DNA of 64,000 nucleotides, from assembly GCF_014773265.1 (NCBI RefSeq), contig NZ_JACWMY010000003.1, positions 62,001-126,000 on the forward strand. The letters run 5' to 3'. The notes below the pieces were generated by a model, which saw nothing but the letters and a program-made list of their open reading frames with translations, was not told the DNA's origin and did not search any database. A program made the position numbers and the translations under genes. This document shows, in pieces, positions 1-8,904 of this stretch; position 1 is the first letter of the stretch, and each line of letters begins with the position of its first letter. The stretch is from Mucilaginibacter pankratovii (GTDB taxonomy: Bacteria; Bacteroidota; Bacteroidia; Sphingobacteriales; Sphingobacteriaceae).

Positions 1-2204
1 TCGCTCAGGTAGGTTGCCAATGCATTTATCCTCGCCGATACCACGGTGATCTGTTGTTTCGCTTCTTCCCAGTTGCGTTGTTCAATAGCCTCGCGAATGC
101 CGGGAAGCGTTTTTACGCCGTAACCGGTGTAAAAGCCAGGGGCATAAATGGTATGCTTATACCAGCCTCTGCGCGGCAAGCCTTCGGCGGTTAACAATTG
201 CTGCTCGGCCTGGTATAGCAGCTTGTTCAGTTTATCATGGTCACCATCTTTAAGTACGGCGGCGCTCCAGTAAGCGGCCAGTTTGTCGGCACTTTTCTTT
301 AAGGAATCCAACGCGCCGGTAAGTGCTTTAAAATCAATGGCGGGCACGGTATCTTTAGCTAACGGGGCCTTGTATTGCCGGATTGGGTCGGCAGCAAGGT
401 TATAGTAATTGGCCGCGACGAGCTGGTTATCCATTTTTGTTGTCTCGCGGGTATCATCCGTCAGTTTGCTCAACTCCGTGGCGTATTTGCTGATGGTGGC
501 CTGCAAGCTTCTGAAATCGAAGGGGAGCACCTCGGCATTGGCCATGCGTAGTACCGAGTGACCGGCGGTTTGGGCAAGCGCTACACCGTAAACAAAATCA
601 GGATCTTTAAAGCGCCTGTAATCATCAAAAGAATCGTAAATGGAGTGGTATTCGCCGCCGCCATCCTCGCCGCCGAAACCAAGATCGAGCGTGGTGATGC
701 CCAAATGCTGCAGAAATGACGAGAAATCCGAGCCGGAACCCAGCGCTTCCAGTTTTTGACCCTTGCGCTCCATGATCTCTTTTTTATCGCCGGTGGAAGA
801 TGCGTTAACCAGCTGCATCGCCTTTTTGCGGTCGAAAACGCTTACTTTGGTTTGCGGGTCTGTTACGCCCTGCGTTACTTCATCTACAAAACTTTCCAGC
901 GCCTGCGAGCCGCCGGCACCCAAAAAGCCCCGGCCGTTACTATCCGAGTTGATATACACTACCGCTTTTTGCTGGATCTCTTTATCGTGGCCTTCCGCAA
1001 ATTCTGTGGAACCTATCAGCCCCGGCTCTTCGCCATCCCAGGAGCAATAGATAATGCTGCGCTTAGGTTTCCAGCCGGTTTTAAGTAATTCGCCAAGGGC
1101 GCGGGCTTCTTCCAGCATAGCTGCCTGCCCGCTAATAGGGTCGTTGGCGCCGTTTACCCAGGCATCGTGGTGGTTACCGCGCATCACCCACTCATCCGGG
1201 TAGGCCGAGCCTTTAATTTTCGCGACTACGTTATAAGCAGGCACCATATCCCAATTAAACGCCAGTTTTAAATGCACCATGGCCTTACCGCCGCCAATGT
1301 GATAAGTTATAGGCAACGACCCGGCCCATCCATCCGGGGCCACGGGTCCATCCAATGCGGCCAGCAGGGGTTGCGCATCGTGATAGCTGATAGGAAGCAC
1401 CGGTATTTTTAATATGGTAGTAGCATCATCCTTGTTTAAGCGTTTGGCATCTTTGGTAGCGCCCACGCCGGGTGTAAGCGGATCGCCGGGGTAAAGCACC
1501 ATATCCATCACCGAGCCGCGCTGTACGCCGAACTCGTTCTTATAAGCCCCCTTCGGATAAACGTCGCCGGCAGAATAGCCATCGTCGGCTGGGTCCGAAT
1601 AAATGATGCAGCCGATAGCGCCGTGCTCATAAGCCACCTTCGGCTTAATCCCCCGCCACGACCGGCCATACTTGGCTATCACGATCTTTCCTTTTACATC
1701 TATCCCCATCGAGGCCAGCTTAATATAATCATCGGGCAGGCCGTAATTTACAAATACAAGCTGTCCGCTTACGTCGCCATCGGCGCTCCAGGCATTATAG
1801 GTTGGTAGCTGGTTGGCTTGCGCCGATGTACCGTCCTCTGCTAATGCTGGCTCTTTTAACAACGCCGTATAGGCTGTTGGCCCTGTTAGCTCCAATACCC
1901 TTGTTTTTGGTGATGGGAACAGCACGGTGTAGGTTTCGAGATGCGCATCCAGTCCGTAGCTTTTATACATCGCCAAAATTTTATCAGCTACGGCCTTGCT
2001 TCCGGGCGAACCTAAGTTGTGCGGGTAGGCCGACAGCGCTTTTATGGTTTCGCCAATGCGCTGGGCGCTCAAGGCCGCGTCGTAGGTTTTTTCGGAGGCT
2101 ATTTGTTTGGCCGATGATGCCGGCGTAAAGCCAATTAGCGGTTTTTGCTGCGCAAAACTTGCTGCCGACAGCACGAGCAGGCTAAGGGTGAGGGTTTTCT
2201 TCAT
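1..2204 (-). CDS. M28B metallopeptidase, glutamate carboxypeptidase II-like (3' end outside window)
   Basis: Secreted zinc peptidase of the PSMA/NAALADase type, expected to trim C-terminal acidic residues from peptides in the periplasm or outside the cell. About 734 codons are visible, starting at the ATG complementary to 2202-2204. A signal peptide covers residues 1-20 (MKKTLTLSLLVLSAASFAQ). A PA-type insert precedes the catalytic core. The motif GNHHDAW (343-349), NDP (354-356), WDGEEPG (389-395) and NSD (419-421) align at identical spacing with PSMA His377, Asp387, Glu424/Glu425 and Asp453, giving His345, Asp355, Glu392/393 and Asp421; the YHSIYDSF motif near residue 520 supplies the last zinc His. 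The rest is a helical TFR-type dimerisation domain cut by the window edge; few residues should be missing. The active site looks complete. Substrate is inferred from family only. Confidence 0.93.
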   Translation of the reverse strand, partial: MKKTLTLSLLVLSAASFAQQKPLIGFTPASSAKQIASEKTYDAALSAQRIGETIKALSAYPHNLGSPGSKAVADKILAMYKSYGLDAHLETYTVLFPSPKTRVLELTGPTAYTALLKEPALAEDGTSAQANQLPTYNAWSADGDVSGQLVFVNYGLPDDYIKLASMGIDVKGKIVIAKYGRSWRGIKPKVAYEHGAIGCIIYSDPADDGYSAGDVYPKGAYKNEFGVQRGSVMDMVLYPGDPLTPGVGATKDAKRLNKDDATTILKIPVLPISYHDAQPLLAALDGPVAPDGWAGSLPITYHIGGGKAMVHLKLAFNWDMVPAYNVVAKIKGSAYPDEWVMRGNHHDAWVNGANDPISGQAAMLEEARALGELLKTGWKPKRSIIYCSWDGEEPGLIGSTEFAEGHDKEIQQKAVVYINSDSNGRGFLGAGGSQALESFVDEVTQGVTDPQTKVSVFDRKKAMQLVNASSTGDKKEIMERKGQKLEALGSGSDFSSFLQHLGITTLDLGFGGEDGGGEYHSIYDSFDDYRRFKDPDFVYGVALAQTAGHSVLRMANAEVLPFDFRSLQATISKYATELSKLTDDTRETTKMDNQLVAANYYNLAADPIRQYKAPLAKDTVPAIDFKALTGALDSLKKSADKLAAYWSAAVLKDGDHDKLNKLLYQAEQQLLTAEGLPRRGWYKHTIYAPGFYTGYGVKTLPGIREAIEQRNWEEAKQQITVVSARINALATYLS

Positions 2205-2373
2205 GGGCGAATTGTGTTACTGGGTGAATATACTAAAAAGTAGTAAAGCAAGCATTTCTTCACCGCATCGATCCGCTGAAAATAACATCAAAACTTTATA
2301 CGTAACGATACTGTTACTATTTGGTTAGCAAGCCATTGGCCCGAATACTTACATTTGAATAAAACCAATAACG

Positions 2374-3261
2374 ATGAGCCAGATCAACAAAGAAGACATT
2401 AAACAGGAAGTGTTTGACCTGTATGATGATTACGCGCACAACCGGCTCGACCGGCGCGTATTTGTGCAAAAACTATCTCTGTATGCCGTTGGCGGGTTAA
2501 CCGTGCCGGCGCTAATGAGTTTTCTGATGCCCGATTACAAAACAAAAATACAAGTAACGGCAGATGACCCGCGCTTAAAATCAGAATACATCACCTACCC
2601 CTCGCCAAAAGGAGGCGGCAGCATCAAAGGGTTGCTCTCAAAACCTATTGATGCTAAAAAGAAGCTGGGCGGCGTTATTGTGGTACACGAGAACCGTGGC
2701 CTAAACCCTTACATTGAAGATGTAGGCAGAAGGGCCGCGCTGGCCGGCTTTATTTCTCTTGCGCCGGATGCACTTACACCGCTGGGCGGCTACCCCGGCA
2801 ATGATGATGCCGGGCGCGAAATGCAAAGCAAGCGCGATAAAGGCGAAATGGAGGAAGATTTTATAGCGGCATACAATTACCTTAAGGCCCATAAAGATTG
2901 CAATGGCAAAGTTGGTGTGGTGGGCTTTTGCTATGGCGGCGGCATATCCAACATGATGGCCGTACGCGTGCCCGATCTGGCAGCAGCTGTGCCATTTTAT
3001 GGCAGCCAGCCAGCAGCGGCAGATGTGCCTAAAATTAATGCGCCGCTGATGATCCATAACGCATCATTGGATACCCGGATAATGGCGGGTGCACCGGCCT
3101 ACGAGGCAGCCCTAAAAGAGAACGGTAAAAAATACCAGGCCTTTGTTTACGAGAACGTAAACCACGGCTTCCATAACGATACTACCCCGCGTTATGATAA
3201 AACCGCAGCAGAACTCGCCTGGAAACGTACTATAGATTTTTTTGCGGAGAATTTGAAATAG
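2374..3261 (+). CDS. dienelactone hydrolase family protein, Tat-type leader
   Basis: Alpha/beta hydrolase of the dienelactone hydrolase family (295 aa), related to YghX-type exported members. Residues 27-50 carry a twin-arginine-like leader (DRRVFVQKL, then a hydrophobic stretch), so periplasmic export after folding is likely. The nucleophile elbow GFCYGGG places the catalytic Cys at 186; Asp233 and His264 (NVNHGFHND) complete the expected Cys-Asp-His triad, and the VVHENRG strand at 103-109 is the usual conserved Glu-Asn-Arg motif of the family. The true substrate need not be a dienelactone. The gene is alone on its strand, with a TACATTTG element at 2350-2357 as a possible -7 box and a hairpin terminator right after the stop that it shares with the converging gene. 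Confidence 0.92.
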   Translation: MSQINKEDIKQEVFDLYDDYAHNRLDRRVFVQKLSLYAVGGLTVPALMSFLMPDYKTKIQVTADDPRLKSEYITYPSPKGGGSIKGLLSKPIDAKKKLGGVIVVHENRGLNPYIEDVGRRAALAGFISLAPDALTPLGGYPGNDDAGREMQSKRDKGEMEEDFIAAYNYLKAHKDCNGKVGVVGFCYGGGISNMMAVRVPDLAAAVPFYGSQPAAADVPKINAPLMIHNASLDTRIMAGAPAYEAALKENGKKYQAFVYENVNHGFHNDTTPRYDKTAAELAWKRTIDFFAENLK

Positions 3262-3288
3262 CAAATTTTGCTTTAGATTATTGCTTAT

Positions 3289-3318
3289 AAGGCCTTAAAT
3301 TGAAAGATTTGAGGCCTT
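3289..3318. terminator. bidirectional hairpin terminator between converging genes
   Basis: GGCCTTAAAT (3291-3300) pairs with ATTTGAGGCC (3306-3315), one G-T wobble, with A and T tracts outside. The T tract runs into the stop codon of the minus-strand gene ending at 3319. It belongs to the recurring GCCTCAAATC-type hairpins of this window. Confidence 0.75.
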
Positions 3319-4158
3319 TTAAAATTCACGTACGCTAATCTTTTCAGACTGAAACTCAAAATGGCCATTTTGGTAGCTAAAAGTTCCTCGCCGCAATGAA
3401 TCAATATTTTTTGCATTACCGAAGTAACTGTTGTTGCTGATATACTGATAAGTAAGAGTTTGTTCCTGCGGGCTGTATTTAATATAAGTATTGATTCTGG
3501 GCTGATTGTCGTCGTCGTGACGAAATGTAAATCCATTAGTTCCATGATAGCTGATCGGGTGAACCAAAATCGAATCTTTAAGAAAAGAAATTACTTTTGC
3601 CGCTCGGCGTACTGCGTAATAAGCCTGTATTGGATGTTCGAAACCGCTTTCGAGGAGCAGAAACTTGCCGTCGGGCAATTGGTATATTGTATCAACCGAC
3701 ATGGTTTCCAGCGATTTAACAAACTCTTTGTTATGCCATTTAAAATGCACAAATGTAATCCAACTTGAAAAACAAGTACCGCCGCAATTCTCCAATTCAA
3801 AATTAAATAGCTTAAAGTTATTACCCGGCGCATAGCATACTTTACCTTTTCTAACATCCATATTTATTTCTTCGGCCTGTTTTTCAACATCAACATCCGT
3901 AAGGGTAGATGCCGTATCTCCATCGTCGCTTAGGTTGGAGCGCAGAATTTCCATTTGGTATGTCTTGAGCAAAATAGCGTCGGCCGCTGTGGTTATCAAC
4001 AACGGCCCGTTTTCATTTAGTATTGGTAATACGGCACCATTCTGGCTCAATCTCTTATCAGGACTACCTTTACTATCCTTATAAGAAAGCAGCTGCGCTC
4101 CATAAGCGACCAGTAATACGCCCAAAAGCCCTATTGCAACCTTAACTCCCCGGCTCAT
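3319..4158 (-). CDS. hypothetical membrane-anchored protein
   Basis: Unrecognised 279-aa protein. One hydrophobic helix (residues 6-24, VAIGLLGVLLVAYGAQLL) after a short basic N-terminus predicts a single anchor with the rest outside the cytoplasm. The body is a beta-rich, polar domain with a CGGTC motif near residue 125 (two nearby Cys that could form a disulfide), and Tyr-rich strands. Its ATG overlaps the stop of the upstream gene by four bases (ATGA, 4155-4158), so the two are translationally coupled and probably work together at the cell envelope. No family could be assigned. Confidence 0.75.
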   Translation of the reverse strand: MSRGVKVAIGLLGVLLVAYGAQLLSYKDSKGSPDKRLSQNGAVLPILNENGPLLITTAADAILLKTYQMEILRSNLSDDGDTASTLTDVDVEKQAEEINMDVRKGKVCYAPGNNFKLFNFELENCGGTCFSSWITFVHFKWHNKEFVKSLETMSVDTIYQLPDGKFLLLESGFEHPIQAYYAVRRAAKVISFLKDSILVHPISYHGTNGFTFRHDDDNQPRINTYIKYSPQEQTLTYQYISNNSYFGNAKNIDSLRRGTFSYQNGHFEFQSEKISVREF

Positions 4159-5132
4159 AATTTTAATTTTTTAAATAGCTGTGAGACCTGTCTCTTGCGT
4201 CGCTCATTTATATATTCATTACTCATCGCTATCTGGTAAAGGTCATTATAGAGTTTACCCGTTAAATACCTTCGTAATGTAGTATCAACCTTTGTTTTAA
4301 TAAAATGCACTTTAAAGATTCCATATGAACTGTATATGCCGTCGGCGTTGTACTTACGGGCGGCAATAGCATAAAGCTGGCCATTCTTTTGAAAAAGGGA
4401 TGAAACAAAAGGGGATTCCATTTTAGTGCCCCAAAACGTACTGTCTGTTATTTCGCAAACCTTGTAAACAATAAATTGACGATTGTTGACGCTACTCAGA
4501 ATTGCATTGTTGCGATAATAGTAGAGCTGATTATTCGGGGCTCTATAAAGATGCATATCTCTAAAGTTGGAAACGTTGCCCAGTGAGGAAAAAGATTCAT
4601 CACTTATTTGATCTATATTCTCTACTTTTTCGAGGTAACACTCATATGTACGATTCGTAAACGGTTGCCATGTGCTATCGATATTGGGGAAAAATCGGCT
4701 ATGTTTTTCGTTTTTAAAAAGCCCTTTCAGGTCATACAGATGGTCGGGAATATGGTAAATCCCCCTGCTAAAAGAGAGACTATCCAAAACAACCTCGCGC
4801 TTGTAAGCAAACTCTGGGACGTACACCACCATGCTATCATTTAAATGCACTATCGAAAAACAAAAATTAGCAGGCACATCACCACCAACGGGTGTTTTTC
4901 GGGGTATAATATGGTAATAGCTATTGATGTATTTTATTGAGGCAAAGCGAGGGTCTTCCAATGCCGGGCTGATATGCCAGGTGCTATCGTTTTGCTCAAC
5001 AAGATTTCCCTTATAAAATAACCGGAACTTAAGTGTTCCAGTATATGGTCCCGGTTGAGCATGCGCAATAACGCTACTCATCATAAAAACAACAACACAC
5101 CATAAATTTCTGAAAAAAACTGTGCTAAACAT
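4155..5132 (-). CDS. hypothetical secreted protein
   Basis: Unrecognised secreted protein. The open frame reaches 5207, but the ATG at 5132 is preferred because it begins directly with a signal peptide (MFSTVFFRNLWCVVVFMMSS followed by a VIAHAQ cleavage site); the extra 25 residues upstream are polar. After cleavage about 300 residues of beta-rich sequence remain, with many Tyr and no Cys-based motif. It is the first gene of a two-gene unit with the anchored protein at 3319-4158, overlapping it by ATGA. A terminator hairpin at 5247-5278 isolates it from the small gene upstream. Function unknown. Confidence 0.72.
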   Translation of the reverse strand: MFSTVFFRNLWCVVVFMMSSVIAHAQPGPYTGTLKFRLFYKGNLVEQNDSTWHISPALEDPRFASIKYINSYYHIIPRKTPVGGDVPANFCFSIVHLNDSMVVYVPEFAYKREVVLDSLSFSRGIYHIPDHLYDLKGLFKNEKHSRFFPNIDSTWQPFTNRTYECYLEKVENIDQISDESFSSLGNVSNFRDMHLYRAPNNQLYYYRNNAILSSVNNRQFIVYKVCEITDSTFWGTKMESPFVSSLFQKNGQLYAIAARKYNADGIYSSYGIFKVHFIKTKVDTTLRRYLTGKLYNDLYQIAMSNEYINERRKRQVSQLFKKLKL

Positions 5133-5246
5133 TTTTTTGATATGTCGATTGAGTACTTGTAAGGTAACCCTTTTTTGACTGGTTTGGGTACTTTGGATAA
5201 TATTCAACTCCGCTTATTAGCGGCCCTGTAACCGACCATAACGCAG

Positions 5247-5278
5247 AAAAGCCCTAAATCTTGCAGATTTAGGGCTTT
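5247..5278 (-). terminator. hairpin terminator
   Basis: AAAGCCCTAAATC (5248-5260) pairs with GATTTAGGGCTTT (5266-5278), perfect over 13 bp. It follows the small minus-strand gene ending at 5359 and precedes the start at 5132. Confidence 0.7.
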
Positions 5279-5358
5279 CTTGTTTTTCAGCCGGCACTTA
5301 GTATATATTAATGTGCCCCCAAGCTTAACATCGTCAATAGAAAAAGCGACTCGCTGAA

Positions 5359-5619
5359 TTAACGTGGGAAAGCAACAACCCCCATTGCGGCTATCCCGGG
5401 TAAATAAAACAGACAAACAAGTATTACCACAAAAAGCGTTATACCGATTGAAGTGAGCAGCCTCATCATCAACGCTTCCTCCTGTATTACATGCGCATTT
5501 ATCTTCTTTAACTCCGTATCCATAGCAGATGAATTATGTGGACCATGTAGCAGCGTATCCAAATAATCGCCTGTACAAACGGTTACAGGGGGTTCAAGTG
5601 TTGATAAATTTGCATCCAT
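5359..5619 (-). CDS. small hypothetical membrane protein
   Basis: 86-aa protein with a polar N-terminal half (residues 1-52) and one strongly hydrophobic helix at 55-80 (LTSIGITLFVVILVCLFYL). It resembles a tail-anchored or single-pass protein. It is followed by a clear terminator for its strand, which supports transcription, but there is no recognisable family and no neighbour that explains it. The overlapping frame at 5204-5416 translates through the terminator and was discarded. Confidence 0.5.
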   Translation of the reverse strand: MDANLSTLEPPVTVCTGDYLDTLLHGPHNSSAMDTELKKINAHVIQEEALMMRLLTSIGITLFVVILVCLFYLPGIAAMGVVAFPR

Positions 5620-5793
5620 ATCAGTAGGTGTGTGATGTAAACATACACAGCATATTAGTCAATAGCATCAATTATTTTAAAATCAGGGGTTTCTACCTGC
5701 TTTTTAAACTGTGCGAAGATTGGGCGTTAACCAACCTCAAACAGCTAATTATTAAACATTTACAATTAACAGCAAACTATTTTCAATAAACAC

Positions 5794-5824
5794 TTTGAAA
5801 TTCAAAGTTCTTTTATTTACTTTG
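5794..5824 (+). promoter_or_regulatory. Bacteroidota-type promoter
   Basis: TTTG (5794-5797), 19-base spacer, TTACTTTG (5817-5824). This fits the TTTG-N19/21-TAnnTTTG consensus with one mismatch, about 60 bases ahead of the ATG at 5884. Confidence 0.6.
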
Positions 5825-5883
5825 CCTTATAAAGTTCTTTGCTCGTTTAAAAAAGTTATTCACAAATACGTAAACCCATAGTT

Positions 5884-6222
5884 ATGACACCAACAAAAAA
5901 TTTAGAAACAACAGCTATCCATCCATTCCCATTGGGTAAGCTCATGCTGATCGGCGCCGGCGTAGGCCTTATTATCATCTCCATCTTTTTGATAGGCGTT
6001 AACCACCCCAGACCGGAGTGGGGACAGTATTGGATGATCCGGCCATTGGTTATCGTACCGTTAGCCGGTGCGGCCGGTGGTGTATTTTATTATATAATGG
6101 ATTTTCTGCGCTATCGCGGAGGCTGGAGAACTGCGTTAGCCTACGTGGTAAGCGTTATCGGAATTATCATTGGCCTATGGATGGGGATTGTTTTGGGGCT
6201 GGTTGGCACTTTGTGGCATTAA
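5884..6222 (+). CDS. small integral membrane protein
   Basis: 112 aa with three predicted transmembrane helices (about 18-38, 52-72 and 84-110) joined by short loops; an invariant-looking WGQYWMIRPLVIVPLAGA stretch sits between the first two helices. Proteins of this appearance in Sphingobacteriaceae are often labelled KefB-like, but nothing here resembles a cation/proton antiporter and I do not adopt that name. It lies 44 bases ahead of the DoxX-like gene on the same strand and probably shares its transcript. Confidence 0.75.
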   Translation: MTPTKNLETTAIHPFPLGKLMLIGAGVGLIIISIFLIGVNHPRPEWGQYWMIRPLVIVPLAGAAGGVFYYIMDFLRYRGGWRTALAYVVSVIGIIIGLWMGIVLGLVGTLWH

Positions 6223-6266
6223 GCCGAACGAACAGAAACACGGGCGGTCTTCACCTAATTTAAACT

Positions 6267-6983
6267 ATGCGTATTTCCTCAAAACTTGATCGGCTGCACG
6301 CCGGCGCAAAGGCAAACCGGTGGCTGCGGTACTTTGCCGTTTTTAACCGCATTGCGCTGGCGGCTGGCTTTCTACCATCCGGCTTTGTAAAAATTATGGG
6401 CGAGCGGTTTACCGATCTATCCAATAATCACCCCATGGGTAATTATTTGGAGGCCCTACACCATACAGGCTATTACACATTTATTGGTGTGCTGCAGGTA
6501 ACGGCAGCCATCCTGTTACTCATTCCCCGAACGGTGGTTTTGGGTGCGTTGCTCTATTTTCCCATTATATTGAACATTTGTATCCTGTCGCTGGCGGTGC
6601 GCTTTGAGGGTTCGCTGCTTTCATCGCCATTAATGGTGCTGGCAAACCTGTATCTTTTGTGCTGGAATTACGATAAGCTAAAATTCATTTTCCCGTTCAA
6701 TCACAACCAGAAGCCGACCGTAAAAGCGATTAGCAATAGGTTCCCGATAGCCTTTTTTGCCGGCGTGGTGGCAACCGTCGCTATGGTGGTGCTGGCACTT
6801 ACCAACATATTTGATATTATGCCCCGCAACACCCTGCCCGAATGTGCGGGCCAATGCCGGGTGAGCGCTAACCCAAAAGCTTGTTACGATTTTTGCGATT
6901 GCATCCACAAAAAAGGCCAGCCGCTTAATAAATGCCTGGATGAATATCATAAAGCATTAAAAGCTACGGCGCCGAAAAAGTAG
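6267..6983 (+). CDS. DoxX-like membrane protein with Cys-rich tail
   Basis: 238-aa membrane protein of the DoxX/DoxD-like type: four helices in residues 20-130 including the FNRIALAAGFLPSGFVKIMG motif that is typical of DoxX-like proteins, then a fifth helix at about 160-182. Family members are linked to quinone or thiol redox chemistry but the biochemical role is mostly unproven. The C-terminal 50 residues outside the membrane carry six Cys (C-x3-C, C-x3-C-x-C and two more), unusual for the family and suited to disulfides or metal binding. It is likely cotranscribed with the small membrane protein at 5884. Confidence 0.75.
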   Translation: MRISSKLDRLHAGAKANRWLRYFAVFNRIALAAGFLPSGFVKIMGERFTDLSNNHPMGNYLEALHHTGYYTFIGVLQVTAAILLLIPRTVVLGALLYFPIILNICILSLAVRFEGSLLSSPLMVLANLYLLCWNYDKLKFIFPFNHNQKPTVKAISNRFPIAFFAGVVATVAMVVLALTNIFDIMPRNTLPECAGQCRVSANPKACYDFCDCIHKKGQPLNKCLDEYHKALKATAPKK

Positions 6984-6991
6984 GGATTTCG

Positions 6992-7013
6992 GGCTACGGC
7001 TTGTACCGTAGCC
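6992..7013 (+). terminator. hairpin, weak terminator
   Basis: GGCTACGG (6992-6999), 6-base loop, CCGTAGCC (7006-7013), then a T-poor tail. It is placed just after the DoxX-like stop codon. Confidence 0.5.
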
Positions 7014-7117
7014 TCCTATTCGCCGCGCTAATCCCCATAAATGCTGCACTCATGTACTTTATGCTTTAACTATATAATAGTTTTTGTTGCTTTGGTATGT
7101 AAATCATCCGCAACAAA

Positions 7118-8176
7118 TTGAAAAGGAGCATCACTATATCGCTTTACTGGAAATGCCAGCTTATTGGCTGGTCGATTGCCGCGTTATACTGGGGATATGC
7201 CGGATATAGTCCAAAAGGATTTAACTGGATGCTGGGTGTAATACAGTTTAGTACCGATGTTTTTATCTATATCCTCATCACGCATTTGTACCGCAATTTC
7301 GCCCTAAGCAGGGGCTGGCAAAACCTGGGCTTAAATAAATTACTGCCAAGGCTGGTGCCGGCCGTTTTGGTATTGGGGCTGGTTTACCTGCTGGTAACAT
7401 CCGTAAAAATTTACTACATACGGTTATGGCTGCAGCCCGATATTTCGAGACCCTTTGGGGAGTTTTTTGATTTTTATCGCGATGGCATCCTGGTGGCGGG
7501 CATCAGGCTGATGTCTATCTGGCTGCTGGCCTATCACCTGTACCATTATTCGCAGCGCGAGATCAGCATTGCCAAAGAAAATGGCCGGCTGGCTGTGATC
7601 ACGCGCGATGCACAGTTAAACAACCTGTCGGCGCAGCTTAACCCCCACTTCCTGTTCAATTCGCTTAATAATATTAAAGCCTTAATTAGTGATGACCCCA
7701 CTTCCGCTCGAAGGGCTATAGACCTGCTCTCAGAATTGCTAAGAAGCTCCCTTTATCATGGCGATAAGCAATTGATAAGCTTAAAAGAAGAACTCGGACT
7801 TGTGCGAGATTACCTTGAGCTTGAAAAACTGCGTTTTGAAGAGCGTTTGCAATACCATATAGCTGATGATGATCTTTCGCAGAACATCCTGCTTCCCCGC
7901 TTAAGTATTCAAACCCTCACCGAAAATGCCGTTAAGCATGGCATCAGCAAGCAAAAAAACGGCGGGTTGATAGCCATCCATATCCTGAAAGTTGATGGCT
8001 ATTTAAACATAACCGTGAGCAACCCCGGTAAATTTACGCCAGCCGCGGAATCTCATGGTTTGGGTTTGAAGAACCTGAATGAACGCCTGCAGCTTCATTA
8101 TCAAAATGCAGCCGCTTTTAACATCAATGAAACAGGCGGAACGGTATCGGCAACCATTAAAATACCGTTGGCATGA
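7118..8176 (+). CDS. LytS/YehU-type sensor histidine kinase
   Basis: 352-aa membrane histidine kinase of the His_kinase (PF06580) class. Four hydrophobic helices occupy residues 10-142. The phosphoacceptor motif LNPHFLFNSLNN has His177; the ATPase part shows the N box (TENAVKHG, near 270) and a G box (HGLGLKNLNERL, near 322). The start is TTG at 7118: an in-frame TAA lies just upstream at 7100 and no ATG is available. A TTGCTTTG element at 7086-7093 may be its -7 box. The stop overlaps the response regulator ATG by four bases, so they are coupled. The signal is unknown; the short membrane domain has no recognisable ligand-binding fold. Confidence 0.93.
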   Translation: MKRSITISLYWKCQLIGWSIAALYWGYAGYSPKGFNWMLGVIQFSTDVFIYILITHLYRNFALSRGWQNLGLNKLLPRLVPAVLVLGLVYLLVTSVKIYYIRLWLQPDISRPFGEFFDFYRDGILVAGIRLMSIWLLAYHLYHYSQREISIAKENGRLAVITRDAQLNNLSAQLNPHFLFNSLNNIKALISDDPTSARRAIDLLSELLRSSLYHGDKQLISLKEELGLVRDYLELEKLRFEERLQYHIADDDLSQNILLPRLSIQTLTENAVKHGISKQKNGGLIAIHILKVDGYLNITVSNPGKFTPAAESHGLGLKNLNERLQLHYQNAAAFNINETGGTVSATIKIPLA

Positions 8177-8874
8177 AAAAGATACGGGCATTGATCATTG
8201 ATGACGAGCGCGCCGCGCGGAACGAAATAAAGCGCTTATTAGCCAACTACCCTAATTTTGAATTAGTCGGCGAGGCTTCCAATGCAGATGAAGCCTCAGA
8301 AAAGATAATATCGCTAAAGCCCGACCTGCTGTTCCTGGATATCCAGATGCCCGAACGATCGGGGTTTGACCTGCTCGAATCGCTGGAGCATGTCCCGCTG
8401 GTTATATTTACCACCGCCTATGACCAGTATGCCGTTAAGGCATTTGAGGTTAGCGCTTTGGATTACCTGCTGAAACCCATCCGCCAGGAACGCTTTGAAA
8501 AAGCCCTAGCACAGGTAAGACAAAGGGTGAACAGCCCGGATGCCGCCGGGCAAATATTTGTGAAAGACCGGCAGCAGTACCATTTAATCCAGTGGAGTTC
8601 GGTACACCTTATCGAATCGATGGATAATTATGCCCGGATCTTTTACGGTGAAAAAAACGTGTTTCTGAAAAGCTCGCTTAACCAATTGGAGGGCCGGCTG
8701 GACGGCGAGCTGTTCTTCAGGATAAACCGGGCACAGATCGTCAACCGAAAACACATCCGCGAGGTTGGGAAAAATACCGGCAACCGCTTAAAAATAACCC
8801 TTCATACAGGCACCGAACTGGAGGTTTCCGAACGGCAATCGGTAAAATTCAAGCTTTGGGCCGCAGATAAATAA
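8173..8874 (+). CDS. LytTR-family response regulator
   Basis: 233 aa. The receiver domain (1-120) has the acidic pair Asp10/Asp11, phosphoacceptor Asp56 (LLFLDIQMPE), Thr86 and Lys105. The LytTR DNA-binding domain (about 130-233) includes FFRINRAQIVNRKHI, the typical recognition strand. It is the output partner of the kinase that overlaps it by ATGA. The S15 peptidase starts 31 bases downstream with no terminator between, so it may be cotranscribed with, or controlled by, the pair. Confidence 0.94.
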   Translation: MKKIRALIIDDERAARNEIKRLLANYPNFELVGEASNADEASEKIISLKPDLLFLDIQMPERSGFDLLESLEHVPLVIFTTAYDQYAVKAFEVSALDYLLKPIRQERFEKALAQVRQRVNSPDAAGQIFVKDRQQYHLIQWSSVHLIESMDNYARIFYGEKNVFLKSSLNQLEGRLDGELFFRINRAQIVNRKHIREVGKNTGNRLKITLHTGTELEVSERQSVKFKLWAADK

Positions 8875-8904
8875 AAATAATAAATACACATTAACACCAT
8901 TAAA

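Noticed and set aside
5204..5416. 70-residue minus-strand open frame
   Set aside because: It translates through the terminator hairpin at 5247-5278 and overlaps the end of the small gene at 5359.
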